Assembly (NCBI RefSeq): GCF_038958875.1
Contig: NZ_CP152407.1
Coordinates: 1,929,501 to 1,993,500 of the forward strand
From: Acidovorax sp. FHTAMBA
Lineage (GTDB): Bacteria > Pseudomonadota > Gammaproteobacteria > Burkholderiales > Burkholderiaceae_C
Length of the DNA stretch: 64,000 nt
Direction of reading: 5' to 3'
A program made the position numbers and the translations under genes. This document shows positions 50,801 to 58,031 of the stretch, in pieces; the stretch's first letter is position 1; each line of letters begins with the position of its first letter. The notes below the pieces were generated by a model. The model had not been told where the DNA came from. It saw nothing but the letters and a program-made list of their open reading frames with translations, and did no database searches.

Positions 50801-53083
50801 TCAGGCGGCAACAAGCTGCCGGGCCAGTGCGACCTCGACGGAATCACCATCCTGGTTGAGCACATCCAGCCCGGACTCGGGCACGTCTCCCGACGTGCTT
50901 TGGGACACGAGGATCTTCTTGGCCATCAGCGCGAGGCATGCCATCTGCGAAGAGGCGGCATACCCCAGGTAGATCACCCTCACGGCCAGCTTCTGGCCGA
51001 TGCGCCAGGAGCGGCGCGCGGCCTGCTGCAGCGTGTAGACGTTCCACCCCGATTGCAGAAACACGATCGTGGGGAATTCGAGCAAATCCAACCCCGTCTT
51101 GACGAGTTCGGGGTTCGTGATGAGAACGTCGATGCCCCGGTCCAGCTGCTCGGCAATCCAGTCCTCGCGCTGGCTGGCATCCACGCTCGCGCGCAGCACC
51201 GCCACCCGAAAACCTTCCTGCTCCAGCAGCATCTTCAACCGGCTCGTGGTGTCCCGCGTGCCGGTATAGACCGAATAGACCAAGGTCTTGCGACCCGCTT
51301 CCTTCTCCTGGCGGCAGATGTCGATCAGTTCGCGCTCCTTGGGCATCACCTGGAGCTCGTTGAACTGAGCCGGGGTGAAGGCCAGCACCTCGCGCGTGCG
51401 CGGATGGCGCACCGTCTCCGCCCTGAAGCAGCAGTCGGGCCACGCCAGCAGCGTGTTGAGGACCACGCCCAGCAAGGTGGTGTCCCGCTTGCGCAGGGCC
51501 TCCTTGAGCTGCTGCGTCAGGCTGGAAGCCAGCTTCTGATACGCCTCGCCTTGCTCGGCGCTCATCGCCACGTCCCGGAACTCTTCGTCATACGGCGGCA
51601 GAACGCCACCGATGTCGCGCAGCTTCAGGAAGATGGTGTACGGCAGGATGCACCGCAGCACACCCTTGGGGCCGAAGCCCGGAGCCTTGACCGTTCTGAC
51701 CGTGACCTTGCTGCCCTTGGCCGTCTTGTGCGCCGGGCCGTCGGACTCCGAATAGATATCCCGCAAGACCCCGTGATCCCTCATGAAGGCCATCGCGGCG
51801 GCGTTCATGCTGCCGTTGCGGCCGGGGATGTAGCCGTCCTCGATCATGCGGCCCGGAAGCGCGCGGAAGAGCAAATGGAAAAGATCGTCGGCATACCCGC
51901 CCATCAGCGTGCCGGTGAGCGAGACCGTTTTGCGGACCTTGGACGCGATGACGCCCATGGCTTGGCCTTGGGCGGAACCCCCGGTCTTGTACTCGTGGGC
52001 CTCATCTGCGATGAGTAAGTCGAACGTGCTGCGCGGCAGATAGCGCTTCACATACTCGCTGGGCTGATAGCCGCCTTCGCCAAAGCCGAACTCCATGTTC
52101 GCCATGGCCCGCTCCATGCGGTGCGCCTGGCGATCGGAGAACACCAGCTTCCCGCTCGCGTCCATCAGGTTGATGAAGTTGTGCAGGTTGTCGCCGAGCA
52201 TCGAGGCCAGGAAGCCGTCCCCGAAGGTTTTCATCAGGCGCTGCGCGGTGGCTTCGCCGATGGTCGGGATGCGCTTCAGGGCGCGCAGTACGGCCGAGGA
52301 CTGATCGCTGCCGGAGAGGGCCCGTGGACGCATCAGCGTCCACAGCGCGCCGCCGCAGCCGCTGCACTTGCGGCGGAACTCTTCTGCCTCCAGTTCTTGA
52401 ACAGGGATCGGCTCGCCGTCGAGGTTGGTGATGACCTCCCCGCAGTGCGGGCAGACTCCCACGTCGCCGTGGCGGGTGCGCTTGTGCGCAAAGGCGGGTT
52501 TCCAATGGAACCCCATCCTCATGCGGACACGACCGAGGACGAAAAACTCCTGCGCCGGCGAAGGCACGCCCAACTGCTCGCGCAGCTTGATGAGCTTGAG
52601 CAGCGTGTCCGGGCCATTGAGCACCCAGACCTTCGCGCCCGCGACGGTTTCGAGAATTTCCCGGCGCCACTTGTAGACCAGGTGCGGCGGGCTCAGGACC
52701 AGCGTGCGGCGGTAGCCCTCGGCGTGCAGAACCGCCGCCAGCGCAATGCCGATGGTGGTCTTGCCGGTGCCCATCTCGCCATTGACGAAGACAGCCCGCT
52801 CGCCCTGGTTGACGAGCAGTTCCGAGGCCGCATGCACGACCTCGGCCTGGGCGGGGAACAACTGGCGTTTCAGCCCGGCCAGCACCAGCTGGCGGTGCGG
52901 GCGCGGCGTGCCGCTGTAGACGGGCGGGTTCGCCCGGTTGAGGGATTCCAGCAGCTCGTCCCCGAACTCGGAAACGAAGTCCTGAAGGCTCATGGACAGC
53001 TCGGACGATTCCTGTTCGAGCAGATCGTCCACGGGGGACGAGATATCAGCGGCCGGGGCCGCTTCGATGGCTTGCGCGTTCAT
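50801..53083 (-). CDS. SNF2/DEAD-box-type helicase with zinc-finger insert
   Basis: 760-residue superfamily 2 ATPase. The first RecA domain has Walker A GEMGTGKTT (Lys at about 108) and DEAH in LLIADEAHEYKTG (about 360); the second carries VLITNPELVKTGLDLLEFPTIVFLQSGWNVYTLQQAARRSWRIGQ (motifs V and VI), typical of SNF2 remodellers. Between motifs I and II there is an insert with CPHCGE...CSGCGG, a probable zinc ribbon, and a helix-hairpin-helix-like segment (IPTIGEATAQRLMKTFG). ATG 53083 (MNAQAIEAA) is preferred. It would act on DNA or protein-DNA complexes; in this setting ICE replication, defence or anti-defence are all possible. Confidence 0.88.
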   Translation of the reverse strand: MNAQAIEAAPAADISSPVDDLLEQESSELSMSLQDFVSEFGDELLESLNRANPPVYSGTPRPHRQLVLAGLKRQLFPAQAEVVHAASELLVNQGERAVFVNGEMGTGKTTIGIALAAVLHAEGYRRTLVLSPPHLVYKWRREILETVAGAKVWVLNGPDTLLKLIKLREQLGVPSPAQEFFVLGRVRMRMGFHWKPAFAHKRTRHGDVGVCPHCGEVITNLDGEPIPVQELEAEEFRRKCSGCGGALWTLMRPRALSGSDQSSAVLRALKRIPTIGEATAQRLMKTFGDGFLASMLGDNLHNFINLMDASGKLVFSDRQAHRMERAMANMEFGFGEGGYQPSEYVKRYLPRSTFDLLIADEAHEYKTGGSAQGQAMGVIASKVRKTVSLTGTLMGGYADDLFHLLFRALPGRMIEDGYIPGRNGSMNAAAMAFMRDHGVLRDIYSESDGPAHKTAKGSKVTVRTVKAPGFGPKGVLRCILPYTIFLKLRDIGGVLPPYDEEFRDVAMSAEQGEAYQKLASSLTQQLKEALRKRDTTLLGVVLNTLLAWPDCCFRAETVRHPRTREVLAFTPAQFNELQVMPKERELIDICRQEKEAGRKTLVYSVYTGTRDTTSRLKMLLEQEGFRVAVLRASVDASQREDWIAEQLDRGIDVLITNPELVKTGLDLLEFPTIVFLQSGWNVYTLQQAARRSWRIGQKLAVRVIYLGYAASSQMACLALMAKKILVSQSTSGDVPESGLDVLNQDGDSVEVALARQLVAA

Positions 53084-53102
53084 GGTGATGCTCCAGAAGA
53101 AC

Positions 53103-53141
53103 GGGGCATGCACCACTCCCCAAGGGGCGATGGCATGCCCC
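53103..53141 (-). other. Intergenic two-tier stem-loop before the helicase start
   Basis: Outer arms GGGGCATGC / GCATGCCCC (9 bp) enclose an inner CCCC-AA-GGGG stem. It lies 20 bases upstream of the helicase ATG. Confidence 0.55.
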
Positions 53142-53195
53142 AGGGTGGGAAGGAAAGGTCGGCCGGATTCGGGACCTGGCCGGTGATGACGACGA

Positions 53196-53507
53196 TCAGT
53201 ACTCGCTGGGCAGCAGCACTGTGGTGACGCTGCGATCCCATTCGGTGATGACCCAGACCTTCAGGTTCGGGCCGACCTCGTAGGCCGAGAACAGACGGTC
53301 CTCGCCCGACCTCAGCGCGGCGTCGTTCTGGCGCCGGTCGCTGTCGTCGAGGTCGCCCCAGTCGCCACCGAGATGGCGGCGCAGATAGACGTTGGGATTG
53401 AGACGGCCTTGCTGGACCAGTGCTGACACGCCATTGGTCATGACGATCTGGCCCGGGTCAAAGCGAACATTGGGAACAAGGCTGATGAAGACGGATTCGG
53501 GTGCCAT
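53196..53507 (-). CDS. Small conserved ICE/plasmid protein, paralogue A
   Basis: 103 residues, soluble. The core MTNGVSALVQQGRLNPNVYLRRHLGGDWGDLDDSDRRQNDAALRSGEDRLFSAYEV shows the RHLxGDWG and NDxAL landmarks shared with the next gene. Proteins like this are often labelled 'plasmid-related' or wrongly 'type I restriction subunit M'. ATG 53507 follows AAGGAG. It ends in VWVITEWDRSVTTVLLPSEY, a beta-hairpin. Function unknown. Confidence 0.8.
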   Translation of the reverse strand: MAPESVFISLVPNVRFDPGQIVMTNGVSALVQQGRLNPNVYLRRHLGGDWGDLDDSDRRQNDAALRSGEDRLFSAYEVGPNLKVWVITEWDRSVTTVLLPSEY

Positions 53508-53537
53508 GGATGGCTCCTTGGAGATGGAAGGGCCATG

Positions 53538-53567
53538 GCGCCCCATCGGGGCGCAGACCCCGGTGGG
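53538..53567 (-). other. Intergenic stem-loop and CCACCCACCGGGGT motif before paralogue A
   Basis: GCGCCCC-atc-GGGGCGC (53538-53554, 7 bp) with the adjacent ACCCCGGTGGGT motif. The same motif occurs beside the hairpin at 63277-63306. Confidence 0.55.
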
Positions 53568-53605
53568 TGGAAAGAAAGAACGCCGCGGCTGCGGACGTTC
53601 TGCGA

Positions 53606-53923
53606 TCAGATCAATGCCATTTCTTCGGGCAATTGCACGACCGTGATGCGCTGGTCGTCACCGGTGATGACGACCAGAAACAGCCGTGGCGTGATCTGGA
53701 AGCGCGACGTCATCGGCGCGCCTTGTTCCAGCGCGACGTCGTTCGACTGGCGCTCGGCCTCGCTGACCTCGCCCCAGTCGCCGCGCAGATGGCGCTGCAC
53801 GAAGGGCAAAGGATCGATGAGGCTCTTGCTCGCCAGCCAATGCACCTTCTCGCTCAGCTTGAGCGTGCCCAGTGCGAACAGCGGTTGAACTGGGGGCTTG
53901 CGCCCCTGAAAGATGAACAGCAT
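53606..53923 (-). CDS. Small conserved ICE/plasmid protein, paralogue B
   Basis: 105 residues, homologous to the neighbouring gene product along its length: FVQRHLRGDWGEVSEAERQSNDVALEQGAPMTSRFQITPRLFLVVITGDDQRITVVQLPEE. Conserved landmarks are RHL-GDWG, ND-AL, and the final VIT...VTxVxLPxE strand pair. The N-terminal 30 residues differ. The two genes arose by tandem duplication and each keeps its own hairpin and ribosome site. Function unknown. Confidence 0.8.
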   Translation of the reverse strand: MLFIFQGRKPPVQPLFALGTLKLSEKVHWLASKSLIDPLPFVQRHLRGDWGEVSEAERQSNDVALEQGAPMTSRFQITPRLFLVVITGDDQRITVVQLPEEMALI

Positions 53924-53953
53924 GGGGATACTCCTTGCAAGGGATGAAGACCA

Positions 53954-53967
53954 GGCGGCAAGCCGCC
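53954..53967 (-). other. Intergenic stem-loop before paralogue B
   Basis: GGCGGC-AA-GCCGCC, a tight 6-bp hairpin between the methyltransferase stop and the ATG of paralogue B. Confidence 0.45.
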
Positions 53968-53975
53968 CTTGGGAA

Positions 53976-55097
53976 TCAATGGATGGTGAGAACCTGGCCC
54001 AGCGTGGCCGAGCCGGGCGTGAGGTCCCAGGCCCGAATCACCGGGACGAACTTGTCCGTCAGGATGCGGGTCTCGGCCAAGGAGCCGTCGTCGCGCTCGC
54101 GGTACTCCACCGCGGAAGACTTCTGCTTGAACGTGTCGCCCTTGACGGCCAGGATGCGGCCGCCGAGTGACTTCACGACACCCGAGATCGCACCGGCCGC
54201 GAGGGCCAGTGCCAGGTGCCATTTGGACAATTCACGTGCCGGAGCGCGCAAGGTCTGCTGGGTCGCGCCGAGGTGGGTCTCGAACGCGGGCCACAGGCCG
54301 TTGAGGCGCCGCACTTCATCGGCGAACTGCTCCGGCTCCATGCTGATCCGGTAGAAATGCTCCGGCTCGGCCTGGGCCGTGGGGACCACATACGGCAGCA
54401 GCGTCCATTCGGACGGCAATTCATCCGCCTCCTGTTCGCCCAGGCCGATTTGCAGCAGCCGGGCGCGGAACGCTTTCACGTCATCGCCGGCCTGGTCGCG
54501 CTGCCGGACACGTCGTCCGAACACCACGACCTGCTTGAACTGCTTGTCCGCCGCCTGGAACACGGACAGGTCCGTGAAATGGCGTGTCAGCCAGCCGACC
54601 ATCTCCTGATCCAGCACATAGGACGGTAGGATGAAGACAAGGATGCCGCCGTACTGCAACAGGGGCAGCGTGCGCTGGTAGAACAGCTTTTCCAGACGGG
54701 CGCGGCCCTTGCCTTCGTAGCCCAGGTTGCCGCTGGTGTCCCTTGCGAGATCGCCATAGGGCGGGTTGAGCCACAGGAGGCCGAAGGCCTGCCGCGAGAT
54801 CATGGTGTCCATCAGGTCACCGTGGATGCAGTGATCGACCAGCAGCCGGGCATGGCTGGCCCGCTCCTGGTCGAACTCGACCGCATAGGCGCTGGCCAGC
54901 TCAGGCCCGAGGGCATGGGCGGCTTCGGCGATGGCAACGCCTTCGCCTGCGCAGGGATCAAGAATGCACATCGACCCGCTGGATGTGGAGTCTGCGGGCG
55001 CCAGTGCGCCGAGGGTTCTTTCGAGGGTGGTTGCGTCGGTCGGGTAGTAGCCGTTCTTGGCGAAATTCCGAGCGAGCCTGGGGAACATCAATGCCAT
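53976..55097 (-). CDS. Class I SAM-dependent methyltransferase-like protein (DUF6094 type), N6-adenine signature
   Basis: 373 residues. The SAM site is DPCAGEG (47-53) and the catalytic motif is NPPY (111-114) in FGLLWLNPPYGDLARD, the signature of N6-adenine and related amino-methyltransferases. The N-terminus MALMFPRLARNFAKNGYYPTD is typical of plasmid/ICE orphan methyltransferases (DUF6094). The C-terminal 170 residues are poorly characterised (SKWHLALALAAGAISGVV). ATG 55097 follows GGAGAT. There is no cognate nuclease gene beside it, so it is an orphan enzyme that may mask ICE DNA, or a structural relative. Confidence 0.83.
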   Translation of the reverse strand: MALMFPRLARNFAKNGYYPTDATTLERTLGALAPADSTSSGSMCILDPCAGEGVAIAEAAHALGPELASAYAVEFDQERASHARLLVDHCIHGDLMDTMISRQAFGLLWLNPPYGDLARDTSGNLGYEGKGRARLEKLFYQRTLPLLQYGGILVFILPSYVLDQEMVGWLTRHFTDLSVFQAADKQFKQVVVFGRRVRQRDQAGDDVKAFRARLLQIGLGEQEADELPSEWTLLPYVVPTAQAEPEHFYRISMEPEQFADEVRRLNGLWPAFETHLGATQQTLRAPARELSKWHLALALAAGAISGVVKSLGGRILAVKGDTFKQKSSAVEYRERDDGSLAETRILTDKFVPVIRAWDLTPGSATLGQVLTIH

Positions 55098-55130
55098 GGA
55101 AATCTCCTGTCTGGCGGGTATGAAGGAAGT

Positions 55131-55159
55131 GATGGATGCGCGCAGGGCACGCATCCATC
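55131..55159 (-). other. 10-bp perfect stem-loop before the methyltransferase gene
   Basis: GATGGATGCG / CGCATCCATC enclose a 9-base loop, between the stop of the 218-residue gene and the methyltransferase ribosome site. Confidence 0.6.
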
Positions 55160-55168
55160 GCGGCAACG

Positions 55169-55825
55169 TCAGGCGGTGGCCGCCATCTCCAGCGCGGCCG
55201 GAGCCGGCTGCTGGGTCGGATGGGCGGCGAGCACGCCTTGGCGGATGAGGTCGCCCAGCGCGTTGGTGAGCGCGGGCACGTCGATGGCGAGCCGGAACCC
55301 TTGCAGCGGCCCGAGGGCCACGGGCAGGGAGCACAGCATTTCGCGCTCGCGCAGCAGCGCCAGGACGGGCGATTGCCAGTGGTCCAGCAGCGGCAGCGGG
55401 CACGTGTCCTTGACCAGGTGCCACAGGCGTGACGTGGGATCGGCCGCGGAGCGCGGCAGCAGCGCCAAGGCGCTGGCCGAACTCTTGTCGGGCCGGATGC
55501 AGCGCCGGTCGAAGAGCCAGAGATTGACCATCGAGCCGAACAGCGTGCGGCGATAGCTGCGGGTCAGGCGCTTTTCCAGCCGCTCGACCGAGCCGACGAA
55601 CACGGGCAGCGAGCTGCCTTCGCTGGTGATGACGTGGAACTGGTCCAGGCCGTCCTCGCTGCGACCCAGGGTGAGCCGCCCGATGAACTGCTGGATGGCG
55701 GTGTCGCGCGCCCAGACCGAGAGAAAGATCAGGTCGCCCTGGTCCCCGCAGACGCAGGCATCGGCCATGAGGTCGCTGCATTCGTCGATGCGGTACAGGG
55801 GCTGGTCGGATGAAGTGGCAGGCAT
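55169..55825 (-). CDS. Conserved hypothetical protein of the accessory block
   Basis: 218 residues, soluble. Notable segments are YRIDECSDLMADACVCGDQGDLIFLSVWARDTAIQQFIGRLTLG and YRRTLFGSMVNLWLFDRRCIRPDKSSASALALLPRS, with a C-terminal FRLAIDVPALTNALGDLIRQGVLAAHPTQQP. I see no catalytic motif and no membrane segment. It is part of the leftward series after the methyltransferase in genome order. Function unknown. Confidence 0.78.
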   Translation of the reverse strand: MPATSSDQPLYRIDECSDLMADACVCGDQGDLIFLSVWARDTAIQQFIGRLTLGRSEDGLDQFHVITSEGSSLPVFVGSVERLEKRLTRSYRRTLFGSMVNLWLFDRRCIRPDKSSASALALLPRSAADPTSRLWHLVKDTCPLPLLDHWQSPVLALLREREMLCSLPVALGPLQGFRLAIDVPALTNALGDLIRQGVLAAHPTQQPAPAALEMAATA

Positions 55826-55850
55826 GGTGGTTTCCTCGATGTGAGGGGCG

Positions 55851-55878
55851 CACCGCCCGCAGGGGCAGTGAATGCCCC
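55851..55878 (-). repeat. Intergenic repeat CACCGCCCGCAGGGGCA with stem-loop (copy 1)
   Basis: The 17-base word occurs here (55851-55867) and again at 56310-56326. Here it continues into GGGGCA-gtgaa-TGCCCC (55862-55878). Confidence 0.6.
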
Positions 55879-55939
55879 GTTAAGGATGAAGGAGCGCGCA
55901 GTGCTTGGGGCGGATGCCTCGACTGCGCCGCAGGTGACG

Positions 55940-56281
55940 TCAGGCTCCCAGTTCGGCGAACGAACCGTCGGCCTGGTGCTTGACGACGCGATTGCCGACA
56001 TTTCCCACGTAGTCCTGCTGGACTTCGGTGAACATGGTGTCGGGCACGTCGATGTGGAAATGGCCCAGGACTGCACGGTAGTAGTCCAGGCCGTGGCCGA
56101 ACGGGTCTTCCTCGTGCAGGTTGCTGTACAGGAAATCCTCGTCCTTGACCTTCATGGCGCTGTCGATCAACTCGGCAGGCTTGCAAATGGTCAGGAAGAA
56201 GTAGCGCAGCGGCCGATCCCAGCCGATCATCACGGTGATGGGAAATCCCTTGTGATGGGTTTCGAAGAGGTGCTGACTCAT
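55940..56281 (-). CDS. Conserved hypothetical protein of the accessory block
   Basis: 113 residues from ATG 56281 (MSQHLFETHHKGFPITVMIGWDRPLRYFFLTI). The opening resembles small ICE proteins that start with a short strand and GWDRPL. It also has SNLHEEDPFGHGLDYYRAVLGHFHIDVPDTMFTEVQQD. An ATG 4 codons upstream is possible. Soluble; no known domain. Function unknown. Confidence 0.75.
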   Translation of the reverse strand: MSQHLFETHHKGFPITVMIGWDRPLRYFFLTICKPAELIDSAMKVKDEDFLYSNLHEEDPFGHGLDYYRAVLGHFHIDVPDTMFTEVQQDYVGNVGNRVVKHQADGSFAELGA

Positions 56282-56309
56282 GGTGGTGTGCATGGATGAG
56301 CTGGAACAG

Positions 56310-56346
56310 CACCGCCCGCAGGGGCAAGTGCCGTCCCAATGGGCGG
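56310..56346 (-). repeat. Intergenic repeat CACCGCCCGCAGGGGCA with stem-loop (copy 2)
   Basis: Here the same 17-base word forms CCGCCC ... GGGCGG arms (56312-56317, 56341-56346) around an inner GGCA/TGCC pair. Confidence 0.6.
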
Positions 56347-56357
56347 AGGGAAAATGC

Positions 56358-56765
56358 TCAGGCCGTCAGTTCCGCGGCGGGAGCCGCGGCTGCCGTGGGT
56401 GAGCTCGATTGCGCGTGGTAGGCGCGAACGCCTGCACGCCATTGGGCGGACTGCTCCGGCGCGAGATCCAGATAGGACAGTGGGCACGAGTAGTAGAACG
56501 GGTGCATGGACTCGTCCATCGGCTTGTAGCCCCATTGGCGGCCACTGCCTTCCAGCAGGTCGCAGCGGATGTAACGCAGGGATTGGCCCGGCGCGAGATC
56601 ATGATGCAAGCCTTCGACCTTGGCGGTCATTTCGATCACGGACCACAGCACGTTACCGCGCAGGGTGTGGGCGATGACCTTCGCGCTGCCGCGCTCGGTC
56701 TCTTGCGGTGCGATCAGCTCCGCGATCAGTTCAGACCGCGATTGAGGAGAGAAATACCAGCCCAT
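56358..56765 (-). CDS. Conserved hypothetical protein, MGWYFS-type
   Basis: 135 residues starting MGWYFSPQSRSELIAELIAPQETERGSAKVIAHTLRGNVLWSVIEM. Small plasmid proteins beginning MGW and containing an R-x-ELIxEL helix are common; I suspect a DUF6927-like family but cannot confirm it. The mid part is QSLRYIRCDLLEGSGRQWGYKPMDESMHPFYYSCPLSYLDLAP, with conserved aromatic residues. An alanine-rich tail follows. Function unknown. Confidence 0.76.
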   Translation of the reverse strand: MGWYFSPQSRSELIAELIAPQETERGSAKVIAHTLRGNVLWSVIEMTAKVEGLHHDLAPGQSLRYIRCDLLEGSGRQWGYKPMDESMHPFYYSCPLSYLDLAPEQSAQWRAGVRAYHAQSSSPTAAAAPAAELTA

Positions 56766-56796
56766 GACAGGCCTCCGTGAAAAGTGGAGCCGGAGG

Positions 56797-56812
56797 TCTC
56801 CCCGCGGGGAGA
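56797..56812 (-). other. Intergenic palindrome TCTCCCCGCGGGGAGA
   Basis: Perfect 16-base palindrome in the gap between the 107-residue and 135-residue genes; adjacent is the ACCCCCAGCGGGTGATGG motif akin to the other gaps. Confidence 0.55.
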
Positions 56813-56865
56813 ACCCCCAGCGGGTGATGGAATGCCGCGTGTGCGGCGATGGAACCCAGTGCAGA

Positions 56866-57189
56866 CTAGGAACCGCAGCCGGCCGGGCAGTAACCCAGTT
56901 CGATGCCGTGCGTGCAGAAGCCGTTTTCGGCAAGCCAGTCCTGGGTTTCCTGCCGCTCGGCAGGTGTTGCGTAGTCCCATTCCTGGGCCGCGATTTCCAG
57001 AGCATGAACGCGCTGGCTTTCCGGCAACCGACTGGCTTGCGCGTCGATCTCCGAACTGAAAAGCGTGACCCAGTGGTCCCAGGACAGGCCGCAGCCGCGC
57101 TGGGCGTGTGCGGCAGCCGTCTTGCAGAGAGCCCGCCACGCGGGTTCATCCAGTGCGGAACGGGGCGTATCGCAAGCGATGGTGGACAT
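56866..57189 (-). CDS. Conserved hypothetical protein of the accessory block
   Basis: 107 residues from ATG 57189 (MSTIACDTPRSALDEPAWRALCKTAAAHAQRGCGLSWDHWVTLFSSEIDAQ). The C-terminal half is helical (VHALEIAAQEWDYATPAERQETQDWLAENGFCTHGIELGYCPAGCGS) and ends with a Cys-rich tail that could bind metal. GGAGG lies before the ATG. Function unknown. Confidence 0.75.
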   Translation of the reverse strand: MSTIACDTPRSALDEPAWRALCKTAAAHAQRGCGLSWDHWVTLFSSEIDAQASRLPESQRVHALEIAAQEWDYATPAERQETQDWLAENGFCTHGIELGYCPAGCGS

Positions 57190-57204
57190 GATGGAGACCT
57201 CCAG

Positions 57205-57241
57205 AAAAAAAGCCGAGGCCTCCCCCGCATGGGGAAGGAGC
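57205..57241 (-). terminator. Terminator-like hairpin with seven U before the 57189 start
   Basis: On the minus strand CTTCCCC-atgc-GGGGGAG is followed by a GGCCTCGGC segment and TTTTTTT. It lies directly ahead of the GGAGG ribosome site. Confidence 0.65.
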
Positions 57242-57284
57242 CCCGGCGGGTGGATGAAGAACACCGCGGATGCGGCGTCTGCGA

Positions 57285-57974
57285 TCACGCAGGTTGCAGT
57301 TCGGCCTCGCGGCTCCACTCCTGCGTCTTGAAGTCCAGTGCGTAGCCCAGTTCGCCCAGGCGGGCGATCTGCGCGCGCAGGGCGCGGCGGTCGATGGTCG
57401 AATCAAGTTTCACGGACTCACCCAGCGGCCACAGGATGCCGAACAGTGCAGCATCGCCATCTTCGGCACTGCCGGGGGCCGTGACCGCAGCGGGCGGCGG
57501 TGCATCCGCACCGAACGGTGTGGTATCGACCAGCGGGTCCACGGACGCCTGCACGGGTGCGGGCTTGGCGGGCCTGGATGCCTTGGCGGGCTTGACCGGC
57601 GATGCCGCAGGCTGCGTCCCTTGCTCTTCATCGAGCGGATCAACCTCCTGCGGAGCGAAGCTGCGGGCCTCGTCGCGGCTCAGTTTGTCGATGCCGTTCA
57701 GCGTCATCCCGTCCAGGCTGGCGCGGACTTCAAACCGCGCGCCGCCCGCGACCGGATAGGACTTCGCAAAGATGTAGCGGATGACGAAATCCCCGTCGTA
57801 CTTGCCTTCGGGGTACTGCTCCAGTTCCGCATCCTTGACGGCGAACTCGCCGATGGGTGTGGCCAGGCGACCGACCGTGAACGGACCGTTCTTGCCGCGG
57901 ATGGTCCGCAACGTGAGCTGGCCCGGGACGACGATGGGCAGGACTGATCTTGTGGGTGCCGATGTGGCTGCCAT
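57285..57974 (-). CDS. DUF3275-family ICE protein
   Basis: 229 residues, soluble. The N-terminal half (LPIVVPGQLTLRTIRGKNGPFTVGRLATPIGEFAVKDAELEQYPEGKYDGDFVIRYIFAKSYPVAGGARFEVRASLDGMTL) is a beta-rich OB-fold-like domain that defines DUF3275. A disordered alanine/proline-rich linker (about 115-175) leads to a helical C-terminus (LGESVKLDSTIDRRALRAQIARLGELGYALDF). It sits beside the DUF3577 gene as in related ICEs. The single-strand-binding-like fold suggests a DNA role but this is inference. Confidence 0.85.
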   Translation of the reverse strand: MAATSAPTRSVLPIVVPGQLTLRTIRGKNGPFTVGRLATPIGEFAVKDAELEQYPEGKYDGDFVIRYIFAKSYPVAGGARFEVRASLDGMTLNGIDKLSRDEARSFAPQEVDPLDEEQGTQPAASPVKPAKASRPAKPAPVQASVDPLVDTTPFGADAPPPAAVTAPGSAEDGDAALFGILWPLGESVKLDSTIDRRALRAQIARLGELGYALDFKTQEWSREAELQPA

Positions 57975-57997
57975 GATGGTTCTCCTTGGGGAACAGG

Positions 57998-58023
57998 AAA
58001 AAGGCAAGGCCCCGTGAGGGGCC
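57998..58023 (-). terminator. Terminator-like hairpin between DUF3577 and DUF3275 genes
   Basis: On the minus strand GGCCCC-TCAC-GGGGCC is followed by TTGCCTTTTT. The next ribosome site (CAAGGAGA) follows within about 10 bases. Confidence 0.7.
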
Positions 58024-58031
58024 ATGCCGGA

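Noticed and set aside
53196..53923. Type I restriction-modification subunit M
   Set aside because: Similar small proteins are often labelled this way, but at 103-105 residues with no SAM or NPPY motif they cannot be methylation subunits.
53976..56339. Long minus-strand frame of 787 residues covering three genes
   Set aside because: Only its last 373 residues form a sensible protein (the methyltransferase); the earlier part reads through other genes in the wrong frame and is Arg/Pro/His-rich.
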